Positions 28,621 to 36,443 of a DNA stretch of 36,547 nucleotides are shown here, one piece after another. How positions within the stretch are numbered: position 1 is the stretch's first letter; each line of letters starts with the position of its first letter. Under the pieces are notes generated by a model, which saw only the letters and a list, made by a program, of their open reading frames with translations, did not search any database and was not told where the DNA came from. This DNA comes from Lysinibacillus pakistanensis. Its GTDB lineage: Bacteria > Bacillota > Bacilli > Bacillales_A > Planococcaceae. Made by a program: the position numbers and the translations under genes. The stretch lies in the NCBI GenBank assembly GCA_001312325.1, contig BBDJ01000041.1:1-36547 (forward strand), written 5' to 3'.

Positions 28621-29157
28621 ATGAAGAGAAAAACAAAGGCGATTATCGTTATCATTGGAATATTGTTCACTTTTGGTGGAATTTTTGGTTACTTCAAATT
28701 CACCGAACAAATGGAGAAACCTGTTCCTGAAAAAGAAAAAGCAATTGTTGAACATGCTGGAGTAACGCTTGAAAATAAAATTGTTACAAAAGAAGAATTG
28801 CTTTATCCTGATAACTTAATAGAACACAAAGTGAACGAAGCCATCCATAGCATGTCTCACCAAAAAGTTGAAGCTAAAGTAAAATGGGGTCACACGCAAA
28901 TAACACAGGCTAAAGTTGAACGATTGTTAGATGTAGCCAAAATAAACGATTATAAATATAAAGAGCTTTACGTTTCAATATTGGAAAGATGGTCAAAAGG
29001 TGATTTTTCTCATGCTGTAGAAGATCATAACGCAATTTGGGAGATACAAGGTGGTGATGAGTCAAGAAATTCAGGGAAAGCAATTCGTTTGCTATCGCCC
29101 GAGGAAGAACAAGCTTATATTGAACACAATTTAGCATCTGACTTATATGATAAATAG
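28621..29157 (+). CDS. DUF6241-like membrane-anchored protein
   Basis: 178 residues. One N-terminal signal-anchor helix (AIIVIIGILFTFGGIFGYF) and an outside domain with LIEHKVNEAIHSMSHQKVEA, KWGHTQITQAKVERLLDVA, ILERWSKGDFSHAVEDHNAI and LLSPEEEQAYIEHN, which I recognise as DUF6241. ATG 28621 with GAGGGG at 7 bases is preferred over the longer frame at 28606. The frame is intact and has no run of six or more. Function unknown. Members are common as small accessory proteins in Bacillaceae. Confidence 0.8.
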   Translation: MKRKTKAIIVIIGILFTFGGIFGYFKFTEQMEKPVPEKEKAIVEHAGVTLENKIVTKEELLYPDNLIEHKVNEAIHSMSHQKVEAKVKWGHTQITQAKVERLLDVAKINDYKYKELYVSILERWSKGDFSHAVEDHNAIWEIQGGDESRNSGKAIRLLSPEEEQAYIEHNLASDLYDK

Positions 29158-29196
29158 CACTCATTAAATTTTTCATTGCCACAACATAAAGATATG

Positions 29197-29307
29197 TCAA
29201 TAAGCTGTTATTGCAATATCACCTTTTTCGTAAAGATTTTTAGCGTATGCTCTACGTATGGCGTGAGCGTTGATATTTGGTAAATCATACGCTTGGAATA
29301 TTTGTAT
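29197..29307 (-). pseudogene. Scrap of a tyrosine recombinase
   Basis: The minus strand reads FQAYDLPNINAHAIRRAYAK, then NLYEKGDIAITAY and a stop. The NAHAIRRAYAKNLYEKG part resembles the H-x-x-R box (box II) of tyrosine recombinases. It has no active-site Tyr context and no start. Probably a leftover of an integrase. Confidence 0.4.
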
Positions 29308-29411
29308 TTATACTCTCGCCTTTTTGTTATGAACAAAAAATCATTACCTACTTCAAAATGCGAGCAGATTAAATTAATTTGCATGATTAATATTTTGTAC
29401 ATTCTCATTAA

Positions 29412-29553
29412 GAAGAAAATAAGAAATTAGAAGAACAAGAAATAGAACGAAAGAAGCAGGAAGAAATAAAACAACAAGAAGAACAAAAAAAAGCTTGAGG
29501 AAGCACAAACAAAAAAATATATTTTGTTTAAATTAAAGGAGCTATTTTTATGA
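29412..29553 (+). pseudogene. Coiled-coil C-terminal scrap overlapping the GNAT gene
   Basis: Reads EENKKLEEQEIERKKQEEIK and, with one A removed from an 8-base run near 29487-29494, QKKLEEAQTKKYILFKLKEL and a stop at 29553 that overlaps the next ATG as ATGA. The Glu/Lys/Gln heptads indicate a long coiled coil. The 5' part is missing. The overlap suggests it was cotranscribed with the acetyltransferase. Confidence 0.45.
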
Positions 29554-30386
29554 TTTATAAATTAGATAAAAAAAGACTACCCCAGAATAAAAGGATTGCT
29601 ACAATCTTCCGACCAAAAGAATGACCTAACATTAAATTCTATAATTAATGGTATGAATAGAGGAACAATTTATGTAGATAATCCGCAAGAGCCAAAAACA
29701 GCACTGATAGATGTAACAGGAGTAATTAGTATTTTTATTGGAGATCCAACTAATAAAAAGTTTATTGATGATTTACGAGATTTTCTTGATAGTCAATTAA
29801 AAATAGATACATATGAATCATGTGGTGGAACCTGGTTTATTGCAGTTGTGAAAGATGAAACATGGGAACAATTATTAGAAAATGTTATTGCAGATAGAGA
29901 ATATGAAAAAGATTATGAATGTTACTATCAATTTAATCCTGAAATTTTCTCTTCTTTAAAAGAGAAATACAAATCATTACCAGACAATTATCACATAAAA
30001 AAAATTAATAAAGAAGTTATTGAGAATGATCCTGATGGAATTCTCTCTGAAGTATTGGAAGAGGTGTGGTATTCAATTGAAGACTTTAATACTTATGGAC
30101 TTGGGTATTGTATCACAAAGGATAATAAAGTTTTAAGTGCATGTTATTCGTGTTGTGTGCATGAAAATAAACATGAAATTAGTGTAGAAACATATGATGA
30201 GAAGTACATGAATAAAGGATTAGCTACCTTAGTATGTTCTGCATATTTAGAGGATTGTATAAAAAAATGGTTTAATGCCACAATGGTCAACAATGGAAAC
30301 AAATGTTGGATCTAAACGTTTAGCGAAAAAAATTAGGCTTTGAATTTAAATCAAAACTAAAAACTTTGGAGTTTGAATGGCAATAG
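29550..30386 (+). pseudogene. GNAT acetyltransferase (PF12746/ZmaR-like), three frameshifts
   Basis: About 276 residues when repaired. It starts MIYKLDKKDYPRIKGLL at ATG 29550 behind AAAGGAG. The N-terminal half (MNRGTIYVDNPQEPKTALI) is the unusual lobe of this GNAT family. The acetyl-CoA end is NKGLATLVCSAYLEDCIKNG, then MPQWSTMETNVGSKRLAKKL and GFEF. Three 7-base A runs (29568, 30261, 30326) are each one base too long. The family includes ZmaR, which acetylates zwittermicin A, so an antibiotic-modifying role is possible but unproven. Many members are of unknown substrate. Confidence 0.78.
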
Positions 30387-30530
30387 TTATTGAGCATCCA
30401 GCTTGAAAAATGAAAGGGATCTAATATTTAGTAGGAAGAATAGGTTATTGTTTTTTTCTTAACAGACAATAAATATAAATATTTTTTTCTTTATAGAATT
30501 TTTGCTTGGTGTTACCTTAAAACCATACCA

Positions 30531-30885
30531 ATCGAGTGGAGGGAGTGATTAGCTCCTGACCTCTCACACTACGTGTACGGTTCTGTATACGGCGGTTCAA
30601 TTAAGATGAATAACGCAAAGTTTCGTAACGACTTTGCAGACTTTTCAGCCCTTGGCTTTCCCAGTATATTGCCGAGGGTTCTGTGTAATATGGGGCTTTT
30701 GAGTTGCGCCAGTATCCTTTTCCGTATGAAACTTTTAAACGAATGAGATTTCTGACTCTGGTTCGTGGTTTCTTCCAATTCTTCAAAGACATATTCGAAA
30801 CCTTCTTTTAATCCAACTGTCTAATCTGTTGAATATTGAAGGTGTGTCTGCGAGCGCAAAATATCCCAAAAAAAAAATCTGTTTA
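30531..30885 (-). mobile_element. 5'-truncated class C group II intron remnant
   Basis: On the minus strand the sequence holds the C-terminal domain of a group II intron maturase and then the 3' ribozyme end: TTGAACCGCCGTATACAGAA, CCGTACACGTAGTGTGAGAG and AGCTAATCACTCCCTCC, which is the domain V/VI signature of bacterial class C introns, ending in ACTCGAT at 30531. The 5' ribozyme domains and the reverse transcriptase catalytic part are missing. It cannot splice. Confidence 0.8.
30601..30885 (-). pseudogene. Group II intron maturase, C-terminal fragment
   Basis: Reads GYFALADTPSIFNRLDSWIK, then RRFRICLKNWKKPRTRVRNL and, in mixed frames, KGYWRNSK, SPILHRTLGN and QGLKSLQSRYETLR before the stop. 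This is the maturase (domain X) and following helical end of intron-encoded reverse transcriptases. The YxDD polymerase motif is absent because the 5' part is lost. At least two frame changes are present. Confidence 0.78.
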
Positions 30886-30955
30886 TCTAATAGGGAGCAT
30901 ATCAATTAAACTATCTTGATCTTTTTTTCTGCATGGTTGTTACGTTCACACTCAT
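30886..30955 (-). pseudogene. Start of a phage gene after the holin, cut by the intron relic
   Basis: ATG 30955 overlaps the holin stop as ATGA and encodes MSVNVTTMQKK and then, with one base fewer in a 7-base run, DQDSLIDMLPIR and a stop. After this, intron-type sequence begins. Position after a holin suggests an endolysin or XpaF-like gene, but too little is left to name it. A 10-base A run at 30868-30877 marks the junction. Confidence 0.4.
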
Positions 30956-31345
30956 TTCGCACTCCCCTCCCCTGATTTATCCTTTACGATTGCTAAAATG
31001 TTTTTAATAAAGTCAGCTGTTGGCAAGCCCATCTTTGTGCCATTTTCCGTTATAGAAATAAATTCGAGTACACAGAATGCAATGGCTGCCTTCATCACCT
31101 GGGTACTCGATACCTGTAATAACTAGCGCGAGTAAATACGCTGAGCCAACTAGCATTAAGTAATAAATTTTTCGTATGATGCCGTTGAAAACCAACACGA
31201 CTATTAAGGTTCTGATTAATGACGCCACTCATATTACCAGTCGCATAATCGAAAGCCATAAAAACAATTAAGACCGTATGGGGATGTATAAGATTGAACA
31301 AAGAAAAGTCCCTAAACGACGCTTTGAGAAGGTTTGATACACTAT
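30952..31345 (-). pseudogene. Phage holin (phage_holin_4/toxin-secretion type), frameshifted
   Basis: Small membrane protein that opens the membrane for lysis. Pieces read in order: KYSVSNLLKASFRDFSLFNL, HTVLIVFMAFDYATGNMSGV, INQNLNS, VGFNGIIRKIYYLMLVGSAY, LLALVITG, AIAFCVLEFISITENGTKMG and LPTADFIKNILAIVKDKSGE. The D-x-x-T-G and E-x-x-S-I-x-E-N-x-x-x-M-G motifs are typical of this holin family. Two shifts occur, one in a 4-base T run near 31198 and one near 31096. A stop lies upstream without a start, so the N-terminus is lost too. Confidence 0.72.
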
Positions 31346-31465
31346 ACTTATTGGATTTTTATGACAATTATCAGGGATATAATGTATATTACTTCCCCTA
31401 AATTGGTTATTTTTTACCAATTTGACAAAATATCGTTCCAAAATCAAAGTTTGGAAACACACCAA

Positions 31466-31506
31466 AAGGCCACGAATGTTGTTAAATCAACATTTCGTGG
31501 CTTTTT
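31466..31506 (+). terminator. Strong hairpin terminator
   Basis: GGCCACGAATGTTG pairs with CAACATTTCGTGGC, with one bulge, followed by TTTTTC on the plus strand. It is also a hairpin on the minus strand with TTTTGG after it. Confidence 0.75.
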
Positions 31507-31635
31507 CTATGAGCATCGTTTATACGTCTTTTTATACAGGTGGCGTAAACGTTGATGTAGCAGCGTTTTTACTTGTTTGGTTTGTTCTTCACTTTGCATA
31601 AAATCGTGTATATCTCTTAACGTTGTAAATCTGCA
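31507..31635 (-). pseudogene. Unrecognised small phage-like gene, 3' part
   Basis: A coding-like frame reads RFTTLRDIHDFMQSEEQTKQ, then VKTLLHQRLRHLYKKTYKRC and a stop, immediately followed by the strong hairpin at 31466. It is basic and helical. No start is visible; a stop lies just upstream. Family not recognised. Confidence 0.35.
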
Positions 31636-31660
31636 TAAATCTTACGAGACCCCATAAAGG

Positions 31661-31740
31661 GCTTTAAATACTTTTAAACAGTTTTAAATACTTTAAATGG
31701 TTTTAAGGTATCTTTAAAAGTCCTTTTAAAGCCTTTTAAT
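31661..31740. repeat. Array of eight TTTTAAA-like boxes at helical spacing
   Basis: Eight TTTAA cores are centred near 31665, 31675, 31685, 31694, 31704, 31715, 31727 and 31737, so they are spaced about 10-12 bases, one DNA turn. The unit is roughly CTTTTAAATA. The block is almost free of G and C apart from unit borders. It could be an architectural or protein-binding array, or part of a decayed Lys/Phe-rich coding stretch on the minus strand. Confidence 0.6.
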
Positions 31741-31834
31741 TTTGATGTGATATGTTAACACTAAGGGATAAAAAATAAAACGCCTCTTTTAAGCTTCTGA
31801 TAGCATTTAAGATGATTTTTGACAGTAGGATAGC

Positions 31835-31866
31835 AAAAAAACCGCCTAAAAACAGGCGGTTTTTTT
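31835..31866. terminator. Perfect A-run/T-run terminator
   Basis: Seven A plus CCGCCT pairs perfectly with AGGCGG plus seven T across AAAAAC. Symmetric, so it works on both strands. It separates the phospholipase unit from the decayed phage part. Confidence 0.85.
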
Positions 31867-31951
31867 GAAATGTTATTTGGCGTCGTAAAAGTAGTTATGT
31901 AAACCTAAAATGTATGGAATTGTATAATTTTCAAGGACATAATCACTATCA

Positions 31952-32203
31952 TTACATCTGGTTTATTAAAAAATCTAAAATATAACCTAAAAACATTACT
32001 ATAAAAAAACTAAAGAATGTTATGGTGTTCCCTATAATCAAAATTTTAGATTTAACACTCACGGATAAGAGAATACCAATCCCGGAAAAAACAAACGTAA
32101 AAATCCATAAAAATGATGCTTCTTGAAACACAATATTAGGTACCCAAAGTAATAAAGAAATAATTATCGTACTTACAGCTGAAACCTTAATAAATTTAAC
32201 CAT
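31952..32203 (-). CDS. Small four-segment membrane protein after phospholipase gene
   Basis: 83 residues, nearly all hydrophobic: VSAVSTIIISLLLWVPNIVF, FLWIFTFVFSGIGILLSVSV, KILIIGNTITFFSFFIVMFL and a short end. ATG 32203 follows GGGAGG at the right distance and begins 18 bases after the end of the phospholipase gene, so the two form a unit. The frame is intact and only the terminator at 31835-31866 follows. It could protect the producer from the phospholipase or help its export. No family recognised. Confidence 0.75.
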   Translation of the reverse strand: MVKFIKVSAVSTIIISLLLWVPNIVFQEASFLWIFTFVFSGIGILLSVSVKSKILIIGNTITFFSFFIVMFLGYILDFLINQM

Positions 32204-32221
32204 ACATGTCCTCCCTTGCTA

Positions 32222-32781
32222 TTAGAACGGGTTACATAAGGTGTTATTAAAATATGTTTTTAGTGCAGTAGCAGCAATTTTTTTCTTTAAGTCCCATTCT
32301 ATGAAAATTATTTTCTATATAAGCAACAAGTGCCCAATCACAAGAACAGGTAAAATAACCTTCATCCTCATAACACTTATCATGTATCTGACAACCTCTA
32401 TCTAATACATCTTGTGGAGTACCAGAACCATATCCAGGACCACACCAATTCCCCCAAATAGGTATACTTATTTTAGCTGTCATAGTGTTTGTTTGATCAT
32501 TATTAGAGTAACTACTACTAATCTGATTCACCATAAGACCAATTTCCATATATTCCTCTGTTAAACCATCTGTTTTTACTTTTTCAATATCAATAAACGG
32601 TTTTCCATCTTCATAATAAATATAAGCCCCTAACTGTTCATCAGCATTTAAAAGTTCTTCATCTGTCAAATATGACTCTTCCCCTGTTGTTGCAAAAGCT
32701 TTTGTATCTCCCTCTCCCCCCAAAAAAACTGAAGAAATTAAAATTAACATTGCAACAAATAATGAAAAAAAATTTTTTTCA
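32222..32781 (-). pseudogene. Secreted phospholipase A2-like protein, two frameshifts
   Basis: Exported protein of about 186 residues. It has a signal peptide [20 protein letters not shown] with a cut near AFA, an N-terminal domain of about 80 residues ([20 protein letters not shown]), then a phospholipase A2 core. The calcium loop is WCGPGYGSG, the catalytic His-Asp is in CQIHDKCY, and the Cys pattern continues in [14 protein letters not shown]. This would hydrolyse the sn-2 bond of phospholipids. ATG 32781 follows GGGAG. Breaks are the 7-base runs at 32772-32778 (start) and 32278-32284, where six bases give [15 protein letters not shown] and an extended C-terminus. The active-site residues look complete. 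Confidence 0.82.
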
Positions 32782-32804
32782 TCTAACTTTACTCCCTTCT
32801 AACA

Positions 32805-33178
32805 CTTTATTAGGACCCGTGTACGCAGCAGGATTACGCTCTGAACTTGGTAACATTAAGCGTTTTGATGACCATCACGCTTTAGCGAAATACGCAGGAC
32901 TTGTATGGTCACAATATCAATCAGGTGAGTATGAATCAGAAAATACCCATCGCGTACGAACCGGTAATAAATATTTACGCTACTATCTCGTTCAAGCCGC
33001 TGATGCCATAAGAAAACATGACACTGAATATAAAACCTTTTATCAAAAGAAATTCAATGAAGTTACAAAGAATCAACACAAACGCACTCTCGTCTTAACC
33101 GCTAGAAAACTTGTACGCCTCGTGCATTCGCTACTACGCACGAATCAGCTGTACATACCAACCGAAAGGAGAGAGTAA
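32805..33178 (+). pseudogene. IS110-family transposase, C-terminal fragment
   Basis: Transposase_20 (IS110/IS1111) part: GPVYAAGLRSELGNIKRFDD, then LAKYAGLVWSQYQSGEYESE, NKYLRYYLVQAADAIRKHD and a basic end LVRLVHSLLRTNQLYIPTER. The RuvC-like N-terminal catalytic half is missing, cut at the start of the phospholipase gene. It is inactive. Confidence 0.85.
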
Positions 33179-33676
33179 ATTTACCCATTCTCTTTCTTTC
33201 AAACCTTTGAACCGACTTCCATTTTCGCCCTTTTTCGCGAAAATGCGAGGTTTATTTGAGTATGCTAAAAACAGTTTTTTAGATGCTTGGTAGCATAAGA
33301 ATTTCCAATTTCGATGTTTTTTATGGTTGACATATCACCACTGGGCTTTTGATGTTTAAAGTTAGTTTATTGTCTACTTTTATACATATGCTTAAACATA
33401 TTCACTATATCCCCAGGTTACAATTATACTATCAATTCCATATATACCATTTCAATAGTAGTTTTCCGAAATTTACTTTTTCGTACTCGGTCAAAAAAAG
33501 TGGCGGAATCCCTCATTTCGTATCAGCCTCCGCCACTTTCCGCCAAATATACCGCCACTTTTTGGCGTCCTTATTATTCTTTTATAATACGAAAGTAATC
33601 TTTTTGGTGAATTTTATGTTTAAACGCTTGAATTATTTATTTAGTATTTGTTCATATACTTAAATAATATTTTTCA
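33179..33676. other. Gene-free stretch between IS110 fragment and methyltransferase
   Basis: No gene supported. The first part (to about 33300) is probably the 3' flank of the IS110 element. From 33495 to 33570 it carries the GTGGCGG/CCGCCAC repeats listed separately. The rest is AT-rich. Confidence 0.5.
33495..33568. repeat. Three copies of a GTGGCGG box as inverted and direct repeats
   Basis: AAAAAGTGGCGG at 33495-33506 is the reverse complement of CCGCCACTTTTT at 33552-33563, and CCGCCACTTT also occurs at 33530-33539. The last copy continues into TTGGCG, making its own small hairpin. The GC-rich boxes stand out in AT-rich DNA. They may be a protein-binding array or a transposon end. Confidence 0.6.
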
Positions 33677-33713
33677 CTATACTGTCAATTTTAGTATTAT
33701 GATTTCTATAAAA

Positions 33714-34311
33714 TTAAGACCCACTCCATAGTTTGAAATGAGTATCGGAGCTTTCACTTTCTCCTGAGATAGGAAATACTTTTCGTCCACCTGATCCTCT
33801 AAGATGTGCGACAATGAAAATTCGCTCTCTGTTTTGTGGTGTTGAGCGTTCTTTTGTTGAGAAATCTTTAGTGTTAAGCATTTGCCATTCAACGTCATAC
33901 CCAAGTTCATCCAACGTATGGAGGATATTTCCGAACGTTTGACCTTTGTCGTGAGATAATAGCCCTTTAACATTTTCAAGGAATAAATACCGTGGTTGGA
34001 TTTGTTGAGCTGCCCTTGCAACTTCAAAGAACAATGTTCCTCGAGTATATTCAAACCCTTGTCGCTTTCCAGCAACGCTGAATGCTTGGCATGGAAATCT
34101 TCCACAGATAATGTCGACGTTCCTCTAAATTTGCTGAATTCTTCATCTGAGATTGTTGTAATGTCATGCGCAGTCCACTCTCCTTCTGTGTTGTGTATAG
34201 CTTTTTGCGAGCAAACTTATCCCATTCGACAAAACCTACACAGGTGTGCCCTGCTTGTTCCATGCCTAGTTGGAAACCACCAATTCCCGCAAAAAAATCT
34301 AAAAAACGCAT
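33714..34311 (-). pseudogene. C5 cytosine DNA methyltransferase, truncated, frameshifted
   Basis: Dcm-type enzyme that methylates cytosine in DNA. It starts MRFLDFFAGIGGFQLGMEQA (motif I, SAM binding) at ATG 34311 behind GGAGGGG. Later frames carry FPCQAFSVAGKRQGFEY (motif IV, catalytic Cys), YLFLENVKGLLSHD (motif VI) and TPQNRERIFIVAH (motif VIII). It ends near 33714 after about 198 residues, before the target-recognition domain and motifs IX and X. Two shifts occur, near 34205 and 34125. No restriction enzyme gene is adjacent, so it was probably an orphan phage methyltransferase and is now inactive. Confidence 0.82.
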
Positions 34312-34377
34312 GTCTTTTTCCCCTCCGATATGTAATAATGAATATCAGGCAGGAACATTAGTTCTTATTTAGTGTTT

Positions 34378-34407
34378 AAGAGGCTCTTTTTATGTGAGCC
34401 TCTTTTT
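34378..34407 (+). terminator. Rho-independent terminator
   Basis: AAGAGGCTC (34378-34386) pairs with GAGCCTCTT (34396-34404), followed by TTT then ACG. It lies between the CD1375-like gene and the methyltransferase. Confidence 0.65.
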
Positions 34408-34449
34408 ACGTTTGAGATAAATTCCCAAACGCTTGGGAATATTGATTGA

Positions 34450-34578
34450 TTATACAGCTAAGAAACCTACTCCTGATTCCTCTAAGATTTCTTTAACACC
34501 CTCTTGTAAAGATGAAGGCACTTCACTGAATTTTGTTTTCTCTAAGATTACTCGTTGTGCGAAAAACATAGTCATCAT
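34450..34578 (-). CDS. CD1375-like small phage protein
   Basis: 42 residues: MMTMFFAQRVILEKTKFSEV, then PSSLQEGVKEILEESGVGFLAV. It matches the CD1375-type pattern of tiny phage tail-region proteins (aromatic start, a VP pair, L..QV...L, short C-terminus). ATG 34578 has GGGGAGGCG upstream. It is below the usual length cutoff, and an opposite-strand frame of 75 residues over the same DNA is a shadow. Intact. Confidence 0.65.
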   Translation of the reverse strand: MMTMFFAQRVILEKTKFSEVPSSLQEGVKEILEESGVGFLAV

Positions 34579-34718
34579 AGTTTCGCCTCCCCTCAAATAC
34601 AATAAAATCCATTGTAAAAAGCGCATCATTCTTACACCTTTGTTACGATTTCTGCAATAACATTATTCAGACAATCATTATGACGAAAGATATGCTCTTT
34701 TAGAAGGAGGTAATCATA

Positions 34719-35852
34719 TTGGGTTACGTTAAAAAGATTGATAAAAATAAATTCAAACTAATTGCTGATTTAGGGTATCGTGGTAATCGTCGCATTCGAA
34801 AAACGAAAAATGTTGAAGCTAAAAATGAAAAAGAAGCAATGCGACTATTAGTTTTATTTCAAGAAGAGATGAAACAAAATAAAGATGCTTATTTTAGTGA
34901 AATTGATTCGATAACATTAAACAATCTATATCCACGTTGGAAAGATAATTATGCAAAACAACATTATAGTGCAAGATCATTTCATGATAACTGTACACAT
35001 TTAGAAAAGCGATTCTTTGTTGGGGATTTACAAAAGAAAAAAACGAAGGTTAGATGAACAAGAAGGTGAATTGGCGCCTTCGACTGTCCATAATATTTAC
35101 AAGGCCTTTGCCAGTATTATGAATGTTGCTGTTCAATGGAATCTGATTGATGAGAGTCCGTGTAAAAATGTAAAGTTACCAAAACTTAAATATGAAGAAG
35201 GTACAGCATATAGCGCTGAACAAGTTAAACTGTTGTTCGAAAGATTAAACAATCGTGAAACTGCTGAAAAAAGATTATTGGTTGAACTTGCTGTAGTAAG
35301 TGCTGCACGTCAAGGCGAATTAGTAGCAATAGAAGAAAAACACTTAAACGTTGAGAACAATGCATTATTAATAGAACAAGCTTTAGTTAATTTAACCGAC
35401 GATGGGATCATTGTAAAAGAGACAAAAGGTAAAAGAAAACGTGTAGTAACTATTCCCTCGAATATAATGAATGATCTAGTTACTCTTGCTGCAGTTAAAA
35501 AAATATCAACTACAAGAGGCTGGTGATGAGAGAGAATGGAAGGAACACTTTTTTTCTATTCTCGAATGAATTCGGTAAACCATATCGCCCAGATTCAATT
35601 AGTCAATGGTGGGACCGTTTTATGAAAAGGAATCCAGATTTACCTAGAATTCGTTTCCATGATCTACGTCACACATCAGCAACTTTATTAATTCATGCCG
35701 GGGAACACCCAAAAGTTATTCAGTCAAGATTAGGACATTCAAATATTACTACAACAATGAATACTTATGGTCATCTTTTACAAGAGACTGATCAACGAGC
35801 TAGTTCTCATTTTGATAAATTATTTGATGAAAAATCAGAACCACCAGTCTAA
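34719..35852 (+). pseudogene. Phage-type tyrosine integrase, frameshifted, with internal deletion
   Basis: Site-specific recombinase. TTG 34719 follows AGAAGGAGGTAATC. N-terminal arm-binding part MGYVKKIDKNKFKLIADLGY, then a core-binding domain from PRWKDNYAKQHYSARS. The catalytic domain has the first Arg in SAARQGELVAIEE, HDLRHTSATLL (H-x-x-R) and LGHSNITTTMNTYGHL with the Tyr nucleophile. Three extra bases in 7-base runs (35037, 35497, 35549) break it. About 20 residues between THLEKRF and FVGDLQK seem to be missing, a real deletion. The last codons lie in the IS200 end hairpin. Confidence 0.85.
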
Positions 35853-35867
35853 CTGGTGGTTTGCTCT

Positions 35868-35944
35868 ACGCGTGAAACGCTGGGGTACTGGCCGATGTCT
35901 AAAGACACTCTGAAAGGTCCGCCAACCGCACTCCGTTTTCACGC
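35868..35944 (-). other. Structured right end of the IS200/IS605 element
   Basis: A long stem closed by GCGTGAAA and TTTTCACGC encloses TGTCTAAAGACA and GC-rich segments. It lies downstream of tnpA on the element's right end. It is the single-strand recognition structure of this family and could also give a small RNA. Confidence 0.6.
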
Positions 35945-35949
35945 TACCA

Positions 35950-36443
35950 CTAAAGTGGTTTTATTATTTTCGTTTTTTTTGCTTTTATTTCTTCTCCTGT
36001 AAAAGGATCAATGAATTCTTTCATGGTCATTTGATTCTCAAGAATATCCTCTTGTAATTGATTTTTTTTATATATTCCTGAATGATTTTTCTGTTTCGCC
36101 CTACTGTATCTACATAATATCCGCGACACCAAAACTTCCTGTTTCCATATTTGTATTTCAGATTCGCATGTCGATCAAATATCATTAAACTACTTTTCCC
36201 TTTCAAATAACCTACAAACGATGAAACACTTAATTTTGGTGGAATACTTACCAACATATGAATATGATCAGGACAGGCTGTTGCTTCAATAATTTCTACT
36301 CCTTTTCTTTCACATAGCTGGCGAAGAATTCTACCTACATCTGCCTTGATTTGTCCATAAATAATCTGTCTTCTATATTTTGGTGCAAAGACGATGTGAT
36401 ACTTACAATTCCATGTTGTGTGTGCTAAACTTTTATTATCCAT
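35950..36443 (-). pseudogene. tnpA: IS200/IS605 TnpA (Y1 HUH transposase), one frameshift near C-terminus
   Basis: Single-strand transposase of about 155 residues. It starts MDNKSLAHTTWNCKYHIVFA at ATG 36443 behind GGGG. The HUH motif is in ACPDHIHMLVSIPP and the catalytic Tyr in QEYIK. The end after the 8-base run at 36062-36069 reads KNQLQEDILENQMTMKEFID in a second frame; the run is probably one base short or two long. Without repair it ends INYKRIFLRIK. The catalytic residues precede the break, so activity is possible either way. Confidence 0.87.

Noticed and set aside
31661..31740. TTTTAAA array as a replication origin
   Set aside because: There is no replication initiator gene nearby and no DnaA-box pattern, so I report only the array.
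33996..34361. 121-residue plus-strand open frame
   Set aside because: Antisense to the DNA methyltransferase, whose catalytic motifs are certain.
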